Shown one piece after another: positions 44,269 to 52,720 of a stretch of 64,000 nt of DNA (positions are counted from its first letter, which is position 1; each line of letters begins with the position of its first letter). Under the pieces are notes generated by a model. That model did not search any database. It was not told where the DNA came from and worked only from the letters and a program-made list of their open reading frames with translations. The DNA is from UBA5543 sp964464965 (GTDB lineage Bacteria > Bacteroidota > Bacteroidia > Chitinophagales > Chitinophagaceae): assembly GCA_964464965.1 (NCBI GenBank), contig CAYXHM010000007.1, forward strand, positions 1 to 64,000, given 5' to 3'. The position numbers and the translations under genes are program-made.

Positions 44269-44877
44269 ATGAAGAAAATTCGCACAGCCGCTTTGTCAGC
44301 TTTTTTAATTCTTTGTGCATTTACCATGGTAACATACACGGCATGTACAGAAAGTCCGTGCAAAGATGTATTGTGCAAAAACAACAGCGTTTGTGCAGAT
44401 GGTAAATGTCTTTGCCCTCCGGGATATTCGGGCACGTTCTGCGAAGTAAAAGCTCCATGTACAGATGTTTACTGTATTAATAATGGCTACTGTGAAGATG
44501 GTAAATGTGTGTGCCCCGATGGTTATGAAGGGTTCAGTTGTCAACTGGAAAGCCGTGCGAAATTTTTTAAGAAATGGAGTTGCAGGGATACGGCCTCCGG
44601 GGCAGGTGCAGTACCCAGATATACATCGGAAATGAAGGCCGGTAGCGGCTTGTATGACCTGACCATTAGTAATTTCTCTAATGGCATTTTTACAGGTCCT
44701 GTTAAAGGCACCCTCCATACTAACATCATAACAATAGCTGCACAAACACCGGATGTGGGTGGCTACAGTATATACGGTACCGGTAAATACGACACTACGG
44801 GTAAAAAAATATCCTGGACCTATGTAATGCTGGATCCGTCAGGAGTACCATCTACATTTACAGGTACCTGGGAATAA
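44269..44877 (+). CDS. lipoprotein with two EGF-like repeats
   Basis: A 202-residue lipoprotein (lipobox TYTAC near residue 26). Two EGF-like units follow back to back, each with six cysteines: from CKDVLCKNNSVC to TFCE, and from CTDVYCINNGYC to FSCQ. The remaining 110 residues are beta-rich (DLTISNFSNGIFTGPVKGTL, then SWTYVMLDPSG). It resembles surface lipoproteins of Bacteroidota that carry EGF repeats; no function is known. A terminator follows. Confidence 0.78.
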   Translation: MKKIRTAALSAFLILCAFTMVTYTACTESPCKDVLCKNNSVCADGKCLCPPGYSGTFCEVKAPCTDVYCINNGYCEDGKCVCPDGYEGFSCQLESRAKFFKKWSCRDTASGAGAVPRYTSEMKAGSGLYDLTISNFSNGIFTGPVKGTLHTNIITIAAQTPDVGGYSIYGTGKYDTTGKKISWTYVMLDPSGVPSTFTGTWE

Positions 44878-44901
44878 TTGTAGTAGTATACTTGAGCCTA
44901 T

Positions 44902-44940
44902 AAAAGAGTGCCGGAGTTTTCCTGCGCTCTTTTCTTTTTT
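44902..44940 (+). terminator. rho-independent terminator after the EGF lipoprotein
   Basis: AAAAGAGTGC pairs with GCGCTCTTTT (one G-T pair) across a 12-base loop and is followed by CTTTTTT. Confidence 0.8.
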
Positions 44941-45046
44941 CAAAAAAACTTGCTCAAAAATTTGACCCTAAGGTCAGGAATTTTGTGACATACATAGGGG
45001 GAATATACAGCTGGGGTGTCTATCTGTTATAAACTACGATGGATAT

Positions 45047-45895
45047 ATGGCCGGCAGAAATAAAATGGCGATAATAACGGGTGCTACGGGTGGATTGGGA
45101 ACGTGCTTTGCGCATCAACTTGCTGAAAAAGGATATGATATGGTGATAACAGGACGCCGTTATGGCCGGTTGCACCAGCTTGCTGCAGATATATCAATGC
45201 AATATGGTGTAACTGTGCACCCTGTAGTGGCTGATTTTGCACAACCTGCTGATGTGGATGAACTGGCAAGTCTCATTGCCACTTTGCCAGAAGTAGATAT
45301 GTTGGTGAGTAATGCCGGTTATGGCGAAGGTTGTCTTTTTGAAGATGAAGAAACAGCAGATATACTGGCAATGGTTAAGGTGCATGTAGATGCGACCCTC
45401 CAATTGGTACATGCGGTTTTGCCCACAATGCGTAAACAGCGTTCAGGCTATATAATATCAGTATCATCTCTAAGCGCCTTCATGCCCGCTCCGGGCAGCA
45501 GTATATATGCCGCTACCAAGAGTTTCCTGAATACATTTATGGAATCGCTGCAAATGGAAGTGCGGAAACATGGCATACTACTGCAAAGCCTTTGCCCCGG
45601 CCTTACCCATACGGGCTTTCACGACCGGGTGCCGCAGGGTAGTAAGCTAAGTTTCGCAGGGCCTGACCTATGGATGTCACCATCTGACGTAGTAACTGCA
45701 TCGCTTAAAAAACTCGGTAGCAAGAAGGTGGTATATGTACCCGGCTTTAAAAATAAAATGATAATGTTTTTCACATCCTTATTGCCACGCAGTATTTACC
45801 TGGCTCTTGCTGAAAAGGTATCAGGGAAGTTACGTGCAATTAAAACGGTGCAAATAGGTGACAGAAGGAGATTTCCCGAAACGCAACCGGTGTAA
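45047..45895 (+). CDS. short-chain dehydrogenase/reductase (classical SDR)
   Basis: A 282-residue SDR. Cofactor motif TGATGGLG (11-18), RR at 37-38 suggesting NADP(H), NAG at 89-91, the catalytic serine in SVSSLS (139-144), and YAATK (Tyr154, Lys158). The substrate is unknown; the class covers acyl-ketone, sterol and sugar reductions. It reads alone, with a long leader containing AT-rich sequence. Confidence 0.9.
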   Translation: MAGRNKMAIITGATGGLGTCFAHQLAEKGYDMVITGRRYGRLHQLAADISMQYGVTVHPVVADFAQPADVDELASLIATLPEVDMLVSNAGYGEGCLFEDEETADILAMVKVHVDATLQLVHAVLPTMRKQRSGYIISVSSLSAFMPAPGSSIYAATKSFLNTFMESLQMEVRKHGILLQSLCPGLTHTGFHDRVPQGSKLSFAGPDLWMSPSDVVTASLKKLGSKKVVYVPGFKNKMIMFFTSLLPRSIYLALAEKVSGKLRAIKTVQIGDRRRFPETQPV

Positions 45896-45899
45896 CAGG

Positions 45900-46109
45900 T
45901 TACTTTTTCCTGCCCATAATTAAAACCCCAACACCGGCAAGTAATACAATGCCACCTACATAAGTAGGCCAGCCTACCTGGTGCTCTTTCTCTTTATTTA
46001 CTTCAAGCGGGCCAATGTCCACTACTTTCTCTTTCGTAGTGAAATTTATATTGGTGAAAATCAACATTAATATGCCCACTACTATTAATCCTATTCCTAA
46101 TCCTTTCAT
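45900..46109 (-). CDS. small two-helix membrane protein
   Basis: A 69-residue protein with two hydrophobic helices (3-20 and 49-65) around a charged loop (KEKVVDIGPLEVNKEKEHQVGW). I recognise the layout from Bacteroidota small membrane proteins but no name with confidence. It converges with the SDR gene (5 bases between ends). Confidence 0.6.
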   Translation of the reverse strand: MKGLGIGLIVVGILMLIFTNINFTTKEKVVDIGPLEVNKEKEHQVGWPTYVGGIVLLAGVGVLIMGRKK

Positions 46110-46199
46110 GTTGTTCAGCTTTAGTATGGTTATTGAACAATCTGTCCTGTATAAAGTTTATAGAAGTTAAGTGCATCATATGACATCCTTATTTTATTA

Positions 46200-46231
46200 T
46201 TTGTCATTTAAGGGGCACAAAGCTATTTTTG
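46200..46231 (+). promoter_or_regulatory. promoter (TTTG N20 TATTTTTG) of the MlaF-like ATPase
   Basis: TTTG at 46200-46203, then 20 bases, then TATTTTTG at 46224-46231. The ATG of the ATPase is 22 bases downstream. Confidence 0.6.
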
Positions 46232-46253
46232 ATAAGGATTTTACCCCTAAAGA

Positions 46254-47021
46254 ATGATAGAAGTAAAAGATATTTACAAGAGTTTTGGAGATAAAGAAGT
46301 GCTGAAAGGTGTTTCTGCAAAGATGTTGCCCGGTAAAACCAACCTGATAATCGGCAGTAGTGGTAGTGGTAAAACGGTATTTATGAAGTGCATGATAGGC
46401 TTGATAAAACCAGATAGCGGGCAGGTGTTGTACGAAGGCAAGGATCTTTACGGAATGGAGGAGGCGGAATTGAAAGAACTCCGTCAGCAAGTGGGTATGC
46501 TCTTCCAGGGCAGTGCTTTGTTTGACAGTATGACCGTTGCCCAGAACATCCGTTTCCCCCTGGATATGCTCACCACAATGGGGCTGAAAGAAAAGATGAC
46601 GCGGGTGGATGAAGTGTTGGCCAGGGTAAATATGGAAGGGGTAAATAAAAAATTCCCTGCAGAGATAAGTGGCGGTATGAAAAAACGTGTGGCGCTGGCT
46701 AGGGCTATCGTTATGAATCCCAAATATCTTTTTTGTGATGAGCCCAACTCCGGCCTTGACCCGCAAACTTCAATATTAATAGATGAACTCATCAGGGATA
46801 TAACGCTTGAATATAATATTACTACCGTTATCAATACCCATGACATGAACTCGGTAATGGAGAGCGGTGATAATATTATATACCTGCACAAAGGGTTGAA
46901 GAAATGGGAAGGCAGCAGCAAGGAAATCATTTTCAGTGACGATGAAGACCTGAACAATTTCATATTCGCTTCAGACTTTTTACGTAAGGCAAAAGAAGCC
47001 AGCAGGCGGGAGGCTCAATAA
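46254..47021 (+). CDS. ABC transporter ATP-binding protein, MlaF-like
   Basis: A 255-residue ATPase. Walker A is GSSGSGKT (34-41), the signature ISGGMKKR (138-145), Walker B YLFCDEP (158-164), and HDMNSV is the switch region. The sequence DEPNSGLDPQTSILIDELI is characteristic of the MlaF/Ttg2A branch, which drives phospholipid transfer between membranes with an MlaE permease and MlaD. No MlaE or MlaD is in this window. The start is ATG 46254, after a good promoter. Confidence 0.88.
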   Translation: MIEVKDIYKSFGDKEVLKGVSAKMLPGKTNLIIGSSGSGKTVFMKCMIGLIKPDSGQVLYEGKDLYGMEEAELKELRQQVGMLFQGSALFDSMTVAQNIRFPLDMLTTMGLKEKMTRVDEVLARVNMEGVNKKFPAEISGGMKKRVALARAIVMNPKYLFCDEPNSGLDPQTSILIDELIRDITLEYNITTVINTHDMNSVMESGDNIIYLHKGLKKWEGSSKEIIFSDDEDLNNFIFASDFLRKAKEASRREAQ

Positions 47022-47046
47022 TACTTTTTAATATAACATAAATGAA

Positions 47047-47070
47047 GAAAGCCGGTAGACACCGGCTTTC
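47047..47070 (+). terminator. hairpin after the MlaF-like gene
   Basis: GAAAGCCGGT pairs exactly with ACCGGCTTTC around AGAC. No U-tract follows, so termination efficiency is uncertain. Confidence 0.6.
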
Positions 47071-47309
47071 ATAATCTAGAATTGATTACCCATTACATAC
47101 TTAAATATCCTTGGTGCTTAATCGGGTGATGGTAATTGATTTTCATATCGTTCTGCTTAATAAGACGGTGGGGAGGTATAAATCGTTGGGAAATATTTTA
47201 AATATTTTTTATTTGCATAAGACTTTGCTTTTTAACCGTTTGATTTTGCCTGTAATTACCTTAATTTCGCATCCGTTCAAACAATTGTATATCAAGATAT
47301 TTTTAGCTC

Positions 47310-48191
47310 ATGGCTGTATTGATTAATAAAAACTCAAAGGTTATTGTTCAGGGTTTCACCGGTGGCGAGGGTACATTCCACGCCGGCCAGATGATTGAAT
47401 ATGGCACTAACCTGGTAGGCGGTGTTACTCCCGGCAAAGGCGGTAGCCAACACTTAGACAGGCCTGTATTTAATACAGTGCAGGATGCTGTTGATAAAAC
47501 AGGCGCTGATGTTTCAATCATATTTGTTCCACCGGCATTTGCTGCTGATGCGATAATGGAAGCTGCTGATGCGGGTATCAAAGTGATTATCTGTATTACA
47601 GAAGGTATCCCTGTGCAGGACATGGTAAAAGCACGTGCATTCCTGAATGGTAAAGATTGCCGCCTGATAGGCCCTAACTGCCCGGGTGTTATTACGGCAG
47701 ACGAGGCTAAAGTAGGCATCATGCCGGGCTTTGTATTTAAGAAAGGCAGCATTGGTATTGTTTCAAAATCAGGTACACTTACCTATGAGGCGGCAGACCA
47801 GGTGGTAAAAGCAGGTATGGGTATCACTACTGCCATAGGTATTGGTGGCGATCCTATCATTGGCACTACCACTAAAGAAGCTGTTGAACTGCTGATGAAC
47901 GATCCTGAAACAGAAGGCATCATCATGATAGGTGAGATAGGCGGTGGTATGGAAGCTGAGGCTGCCAATTGGTTGAAAAACAACATGCGCAAACCTGTTG
48001 TAGGTTTTATAGCAGGCCAGACAGCGCCTCCAGGCCGTCGTATGGGTCACGCAGGTGCTATAGTTGGCGGTGCAGATGATACTGCTGCTGCAAAAATGAA
48101 AATCATGCGCGAGTGTGGAATACATGTAGTAGATAGCCCTGCTGATATTGGCAAGACTATGGCCGAAGTGTTACAGAAACAACCTGCATAA
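47310..48191 (+). CDS. sucD: succinate-CoA ligase (ADP/GDP-forming) subunit alpha
   Basis: The CoA- and nucleotide-binding subunit of the TCA-cycle enzyme that converts succinyl-CoA to succinate with substrate-level phosphorylation. 293 residues, full length. Marks: VIVQGFTGGEGTFHA, TPGKGG, IGPNCPGVITADEAK, IGIVSKSGTLTYEA, and the phosphohistidine in RMGHAGAIV. The 288 bases upstream are gene-free; a weak TAATTTCG -7-like box lies about 40 bases before the ATG. sucC is not nearby. Confidence 0.95.
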   Translation: MAVLINKNSKVIVQGFTGGEGTFHAGQMIEYGTNLVGGVTPGKGGSQHLDRPVFNTVQDAVDKTGADVSIIFVPPAFAADAIMEAADAGIKVIICITEGIPVQDMVKARAFLNGKDCRLIGPNCPGVITADEAKVGIMPGFVFKKGSIGIVSKSGTLTYEAADQVVKAGMGITTAIGIGGDPIIGTTTKEAVELLMNDPETEGIIMIGEIGGGMEAEAANWLKNNMRKPVVGFIAGQTAPPGRRMGHAGAIVGGADDTAAAKMKIMRECGIHVVDSPADIGKTMAEVLQKQPA

Positions 48192-48213
48192 ATATATTTA
48201 GTAAGCATAACAT

Positions 48214-48247
48214 AAAGCTGCCTTGTACCAACAGGGCAGCTTTTTTT
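48214..48247. terminator. rho-independent terminator after sucD
   Basis: AAAGCTGCCTTGT and ACAGGGCAGCTTT form a 13-base stem (one G-T pair) with a short loop and a T-run after it. It also terminates the convergent PaiB-like gene. Confidence 0.85.
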
Positions 48248-48875
48248 ATTCAAATAGCGTGGGTCGCAGTTTCATCATTTCACCCGCTACCATTATGCTT
48301 TGTATGTCATCAGTGGCCATCAGTTGTGTTACAATGTTTTTATAGCTTTCATCGTCCCGGTTCTGGCTTAATTTAAAAGTAGCTTCAAGTGATGTGACGG
48401 TTATTTCAAAACCCGCTATAGCCTTTACATGTTCACTTACATAGTCACCCGGCATATCTTCCAGCAGTTCGGGATTTTCCTGCCCGTTTTCATACTGGTG
48501 TGTCAACTCCCTTACCAGTTCCATAGTTTCATTTTCGCTGAACCAGCGCATTTCGCCCCGCACCTGCACACTCATATAATTCCATGTAGATGCCTGACCA
48601 CGCTTTGTGTACCAGCTTGCGCTAACGTAGCAGTGCGCACCTGTAAACAGGCCCAGCACTTCACTGTTTTTTGCAAGCACGGGGTAGTGGTCAGAATAGC
48701 GGGATACATGCCCCTTTATATATAATACATCTTCACGCTGTTCTGTCATCACAGGTATCTGTGTGGCATAGCATTTTTCCCCGTCATGTCCCATGATGGT
48801 CATAAAAGGATTGGCCTCTATAAAGTCGTTTATCGCTTCTCTGTCGGTTTCAGTAAAATGTTCAGGCTTGTACAT
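48246..48875 (-). CDS. PaiB-like FMN-binding protein (putative transcriptional regulator)
   Basis: A 209-residue split-barrel flavin-binding protein of the PaiB family, with MYKPEHF at the start, AINDFIEANPFMTIM, GHVSRYSDHYPVL, AHCYVSASWYTKRGQASTWNYMSV and VRGEMRW. PaiB proteins are described as FMN-binding negative regulators; activity of this one is unknown. The ATG at 48875 is chosen because it begins the conserved MYKPEHF; the longer frame extends over a divergent gene. The -7 box TAACTTTG lies 5 bases before it. Confidence 0.82.
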   Translation of the reverse strand: MYKPEHFTETDREAINDFIEANPFMTIMGHDGEKCYATQIPVMTEQREDVLYIKGHVSRYSDHYPVLAKNSEVLGLFTGAHCYVSASWYTKRGQASTWNYMSVQVRGEMRWFSENETMELVRELTHQYENGQENPELLEDMPGDYVSEHVKAIAGFEITVTSLEATFKLSQNRDDESYKNIVTQLMATDDIQSIMVAGEMMKLRPTLFE

Positions 48876-48880
48876 AGTGG

Positions 48881-48888
48881 CAAAGTTA
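48881..48888 (-). promoter_or_regulatory. -7 box (TAACTTTG) of the PaiB-like gene, near leaderless
   Basis: TAACTTTG on the minus strand ends 5 bases before the ATG at 48875, which decides the start and predicts a leaderless message. Confidence 0.5.
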
Positions 48889-48966
48889 ATGCGACGATTG
48901 GATATTATGGCAGTGGCTCGCTGCAACAAAGTTGGGGGAGGAGAGGTCTTTTTCTTATTTTCGCGC

Positions 48967-50061
48967 ATGGTTTATAAGGCTATTGGCTTGATGAGCGGCA
49001 GCTCGCTGGATGGGTTAGACATTGCTTTCGTGCAACTGAACGAGGTACGTGGTGGATGGAACTACGAAATTATCCATGCAGAGTGCCTGCCTTATACCAA
49101 AGAGTGGGCTGACCAACTGAGAAATGCTGCACAACTCAGCGTGTACAATTACCTGAAACTGCACACTGCCTATGGCCGGTTGTTGGGCGATGCGGTAAAT
49201 AGTTTTATAGAGAAACACAACATTCACCACCAGGTGCATCTTATAGCCTCGCATGGCCATACCACTATGCACGAACCGCATAACCATACCAGCGCCCAAC
49301 TGGGCGACGGGGCTACCATAGCTGCGGTAACAGGGCTGCCTGTTGTAAGCGACCTGCGGAATATGGATGTAGCCCTGGGTGGACAAGGCGCACCGATTGT
49401 ACCTATAGGCGACAGGCTGCTGTTTGGTAAATATGATTACTGGCTGAACATTGGCGGTATAGCCAACATCACGGTGCCGCACGATGGCGGCTTACTGGCA
49501 TTTGACGTATGCCCTGCCAACCAGGTGTTGAACGGGCTTGCTGAGATGACGGGTAAGGCTATGGATGAAAATGGGGCTATGGCCAGAACTGGCAAATTGC
49601 AAACCGACATCCTTGCCGACCTGAATGATGAGCCGTACTACTTGCAACAGCCACCAAAATCTTTGAGCAACGAGCAGGCTAAACAACTGGTGTTTCCCAT
49701 ACTGCTGGAAAGTAAGAACGACATGAACAACCTGCTGCGTACTGCCACGCAGCATATAGCGGAAAAAATTGCTGAAGCTGTAAAACGATACCCTGCAACA
49801 AAAGAAAAGGCTATACTCCTGGCTACCGGTGGTGGTGCTTTGAATAGCTATTTAATAGAGTTACTGAATGCGGAACTCACCCCGCTGAATGTTGAAGTGC
49901 ACGTACCAGATGAAAATACGGTACAGTATAAGGAAGCTATAGTAATGGCACTGATAGGTGTATTACGCTGGCGCGAAGAAACCAATGTACTCAGCACCGT
50001 AACAGGAGCCAGCCGCGATAGTGTAGGCGGCGCGCTATGGATGGGGCATAGTTATAGTTGA
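48967..50061 (+). CDS. anmK: anhydro-N-acetylmuramic acid kinase
   Basis: A 364-residue kinase that phosphorylates and hydrolyses 1,6-anhydro-MurNAc to MurNAc-6-phosphate in peptidoglycan recycling. Marks: IGLMSGSSLDGLDIAFVQ at the start (the usual MSGTS with Ser for Thr), IASHGHTTMHEP, VSDLRNMDVALGGQGAPIVPIGD, NIGGIANITV, LATGGGALN and the C-terminal KEAIVMALIGVLR. ATG 48967 begins this conserved stretch, so the 58-codon upstream extension is rejected. It is divergent from the PaiB-like gene. Confidence 0.93.
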   Translation: MVYKAIGLMSGSSLDGLDIAFVQLNEVRGGWNYEIIHAECLPYTKEWADQLRNAAQLSVYNYLKLHTAYGRLLGDAVNSFIEKHNIHHQVHLIASHGHTTMHEPHNHTSAQLGDGATIAAVTGLPVVSDLRNMDVALGGQGAPIVPIGDRLLFGKYDYWLNIGGIANITVPHDGGLLAFDVCPANQVLNGLAEMTGKAMDENGAMARTGKLQTDILADLNDEPYYLQQPPKSLSNEQAKQLVFPILLESKNDMNNLLRTATQHIAEKIAEAVKRYPATKEKAILLATGGGALNSYLIELLNAELTPLNVEVHVPDENTVQYKEAIVMALIGVLRWREETNVLSTVTGASRDSVGGALWMGHSYS

Positions 50062-50832
50062 TCAGTAAGCCCCTTTTTCTATTTCGTCTGATGTAATGGT
50101 TCTTGTTCCGCCCCCTTCATATTTGTTTATCAGCGGTACTTTGTGTTCTATTAATTCTACCTCTACGAGACCTGTTAAGTGGGTACGGCTAAGTTTTAGA
50201 GAAATTTCATCATTGATTATTGTTCTGGCTACTGTTAATTCCTTTTGATAGTGCTCAAATCCCAGGCTTTTAGCCGTTAATTTATATTCTCCTGCAGGTA
50301 TGGGGCCAATCCTGAACTTACCATCATTATCAGTTACAGTACTTCCATAACTAAGGCTGTTGTCAGTTAAATCAACAGTTGCATGTATCACGGGTTCATT
50401 ATTGTCGTCGTATACACTGCCTGATACCCAAAATGTGTCAACAGAATTAGAATCAGTATCAGCCTTGTGTAATTTGGTTAGTGAGCTATTTTGTTCTGTC
50501 TTCGGCGCTTGAGCAAAAGTTTTTCCCTCTGGGGCTGCGACAAAAATAAGTGCCAGCCCCGCAGCCATCATCCATTTATACAATGTGCTATGCGGCTGGT
50601 ACGGGATATTTATTTGCCTGTTGAGTTGTCTCCTTTGAAACCTGCCGCAAATCTTTTGCCCTTTATGGTCTGCAATGAATTGGTAGAGCTGCGCATCACT
50701 AAACCCCGTAAAATCAACCACACATTTCTGACAACTATCGCAAAACCTACCCTGCTGCAGCGGGGTCATTTTATTCCAGTCCTCGTGGCAAGGCTGGGGT
50801 ATGGAGATTTGTATGGGTTTGGATTTACTCAT
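50062..50832 (-). CDS. carboxypeptidase-regulatory-like protein with cytosolic Cys cluster and one membrane segment
   Basis: A 256-residue protein. Residues 1-85 carry CHEDWNKM (Cys15, His16) and FCDSCQKCVVDFTGF (Cys31, Cys34, Cys37), which looks like a metal site on the cytoplasmic side. A helix at about 86-106 is followed by a CarboxypepD_reg beta domain (VSGSVYDDNNEPVI, DGKFRIGPIPAGEYKL) and a short tail. The N-terminal cysteine pattern recurs in Bacteroidota proteins of unknown function. It converges exactly with anmK. Confidence 0.7.
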   Translation of the reverse strand: MSKSKPIQISIPQPCHEDWNKMTPLQQGRFCDSCQKCVVDFTGFSDAQLYQFIADHKGQKICGRFQRRQLNRQINIPYQPHSTLYKWMMAAGLALIFVAAPEGKTFAQAPKTEQNSSLTKLHKADTDSNSVDTFWVSGSVYDDNNEPVIHATVDLTDNSLSYGSTVTDNDGKFRIGPIPAGEYKLTAKSLGFEHYQKELTVARTIINDEISLKLSRTHLTGLVEVELIEHKVPLINKYEGGGTRTITSDEIEKGAY

Positions 50833-50896
50833 TTACACCTACAAGTTACAACACCAGTATGATGTTTTTGCCACAGAAATACCATAAAATCATTCT

Positions 50897-50920
50897 CCCC
50901 TCTCCATTTATGGAGGGGGT
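50897..50920. repeat. CCCCTCTCCATTTATGGAG-type hairpin element
   Basis: CCCCTCTCCA pairs with TGGAGGGGG across TTTA and is followed by GTCGGGGTGAGG. Elements of this form recur in intergenic regions of Bacteroidota. A possible decayed relative (CTCCGAAGGAGAGGGG) is at 12925-12940. Confidence 0.45.
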
Positions 50921-50932
50921 CGGGGTGAGGTA

Positions 50933-51298
50933 TTAAAACTGCCCTACACTCAGCATCACCAGCGTACAGGCTATCACAGGTTCTATGCCGTTTTCTTTCA
51001 GCTTTATTTCCAGTTCATCATTCTCCGTACCCGGGTTGAAAATGACACGTTTAGGCTTCAACGAAAGTATATAATCATGATACGGCTCCTGGTTTTTGGG
51101 ATTCAGGTATAGGGTCACTGTATCTATATCATCCATAGCAGGTGTTTCTTTGGTTATCTCTATACCATTCACATTTCCTACATCTCTGCCTATACCCACC
51201 ACAGGGTGGCCGTACGATAAAAGCTTATTGATGGCCAGGTAGCTATACCTTGACGGATTTGTTGATGCGCCCAGTACCAGTGTTTTCTTCTTTTCCAT
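50933..51298 (-). CDS. CoA-binding domain protein (YccU-like)
   Basis: A 121-residue Rossmann-fold protein of the CoA-binding (YccU/YneT) family. It begins KTLVLGASTNPSRYSYLA, followed by GHPVVGIGRDVGNVNGIEI, VTLYLNPKNQEPYHDYI and VIFNPGTENDEL; the C-terminus ends VIACTLVMLSVGQF. The function is unknown; it resembles the CoA-binding domain of SucD and related enzymes. Confidence 0.87.
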   Translation of the reverse strand: MEKKKTLVLGASTNPSRYSYLAINKLLSYGHPVVGIGRDVGNVNGIEITKETPAMDDIDTVTLYLNPKNQEPYHDYILSLKPKRVIFNPGTENDELEIKLKENGIEPVIACTLVMLSVGQF

Positions 51299-51477
51299 AT
51301 CTCAAAATTATTATAAGATTACTCAACCCGCATAATATTGCTATAATGCTTACTTATACAACAAAGACTTCTACCAAAAGGTTATCTTATTTCACCTTTC
51401 GTTCACAAAGTTTCACTAAGTAATCGCTAACTTTAAAGAGGAACTTTTGGGTTTTCACTTTTTACTTTTTGAATTAT

Positions 51478-52653
51478 ATGGAAGCATACATCATAGCGGG
51501 GTACCGCACAGCGGTTGGTAAGGCAGGCAGGGGAGGTTTCAGGTTTACCAGGCCAGACGACCTGGCCGTAGATGTGATAAAGGGCCTGTTGGCTTCTGTT
51601 CCCCAGCTTGACCCGAAACAAATTGATGACGTGATAGTGGGCAATGCAGTACCGGAGGCGGAACAGGGGTTGCAGGTAGGGCGTATCATAGCCAACCGCG
51701 CTGTAGGAGAGTGGGCCGCAGGCATTACCATCAACCGTTATTGTGCATCGGGGCTGGAAGCTATTGCTATAGCTACGGCCAAAATACGCACGGGTATGGC
51801 AGATTGTATCATAGCGGGCGGTACAGAAAGTATGAGCCTGGTGCCAACTGCTGGCTGGCGTACTATGCCCAATTATGAACTGGCAAAAGAGAATGGTGAC
51901 TATTACCTGAGCATGGGCCTTACGGCAGAACAGGTAGCAATGGATTTTAATGTCACCCGCGAAGAGCAGGACGAGTTTGCATACAACTCTCATCGCAAAG
52001 CGCTGAATGCTATTGAACAGGGATATTTCAAACCAGGGATATTGCCCATAACGGTTAAAGAAATAGCCGTAAATGCAAAAGGCAAACGTACGGAAAAGGA
52101 ATATATAGTAGATACTGACGAGGGCCCTCGGGCTGATACATCGATAGAAGCCCTGGCTAAGTTAAAGCCGGTATTTGCAATGGGTGGTACAGTTACAGCA
52201 GGTAATTCATCTCAAACTTCAGACGGTTCTGCCTTTGTAATTGTCATGAGTGAAAAGTTGATGAACAGCTTGGGCCTGCAACCCTGGGGCAGGCTGGTGG
52301 CTTGTGCCAGTGCAGGGGTTGACCCCCGCATAATGGGTATAGGCCCTGTGGCTGCAGTACCCAAAGCACTGCAACAGGCGGGCATGAAGCTGGCAGATAT
52401 AGACCTGGTAGAGCTGAATGAGGCGTTTGCATCGCAATCTGTAGCAGTGATACGTGAACTGGGTATGGACCCGGACATCGTGAATATTAACGGTGGAGCT
52501 ATTTCACTGGGCCATCCACTGGGCTGCAGTGGCGCCAAGCTTACTATACAATTATTGCACGATATGAAGCGCCTGAATAAAAAATATGGCATGGTTACTG
52601 CATGTGTAGGAGGTGGGCAGGGTATTGCAGGTATTATAGAGCGATTGAGTTAA
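51478..52653 (+). CDS. acetyl-CoA acyltransferase (thiolase)
   Basis: A 391-residue type II thiolase that cleaves 3-ketoacyl-CoA or condenses acyl-CoAs. Cys89 (RYCASGLE) is the acyl-enzyme residue; NEAFASQ, GGAISLGHPLGCSGA (His) and TACVGGGQG (second Cys) complete the site. It most resembles FadA/AtoB-type enzymes of beta-oxidation. ATG 51478 begins MEAYIIAGYRTAVG, the conserved start; the TTG at 51469 is rejected. Confidence 0.93.
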   Translation: MEAYIIAGYRTAVGKAGRGGFRFTRPDDLAVDVIKGLLASVPQLDPKQIDDVIVGNAVPEAEQGLQVGRIIANRAVGEWAAGITINRYCASGLEAIAIATAKIRTGMADCIIAGGTESMSLVPTAGWRTMPNYELAKENGDYYLSMGLTAEQVAMDFNVTREEQDEFAYNSHRKALNAIEQGYFKPGILPITVKEIAVNAKGKRTEKEYIVDTDEGPRADTSIEALAKLKPVFAMGGTVTAGNSSQTSDGSAFVIVMSEKLMNSLGLQPWGRLVACASAGVDPRIMGIGPVAAVPKALQQAGMKLADIDLVELNEAFASQSVAVIRELGMDPDIVNINGGAISLGHPLGCSGAKLTIQLLHDMKRLNKKYGMVTACVGGGQGIAGIIERLS

Positions 52654-52691
52654 ATTATAATCGCAACGTACTGCGCAATCCTATTTTGGAT

Positions 52692-52699
52692 TACTTTTG
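52692..52699 (+). promoter_or_regulatory. -7 box (TACTTTTG) before the barrel-like gene
   Basis: TACTTTTG lies 21 bases before the ATG at 52721. Confidence 0.4.
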
Positions 52700-52720
52700 C
52701 CCCGCCCCAGAACGCTCAGG

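Noticed and set aside
44941..45046. possible promoter or attenuator before the SDR gene
   Set aside because: AT-rich with no clear TAnnTTTG box or hairpin, so nothing could be supported.
47022..47309. 288-base gap before sucD examined for a small RNA or riboswitch
   Set aside because: Only the MlaF hairpin and a weak -7-like TAATTTCG are visible; no conserved aptamer pattern recognised.
48793..48966. 58-codon upstream extension of anmK
   Set aside because: It runs over the start region of the divergent PaiB-like gene, and the conserved anmK start is at 48967.
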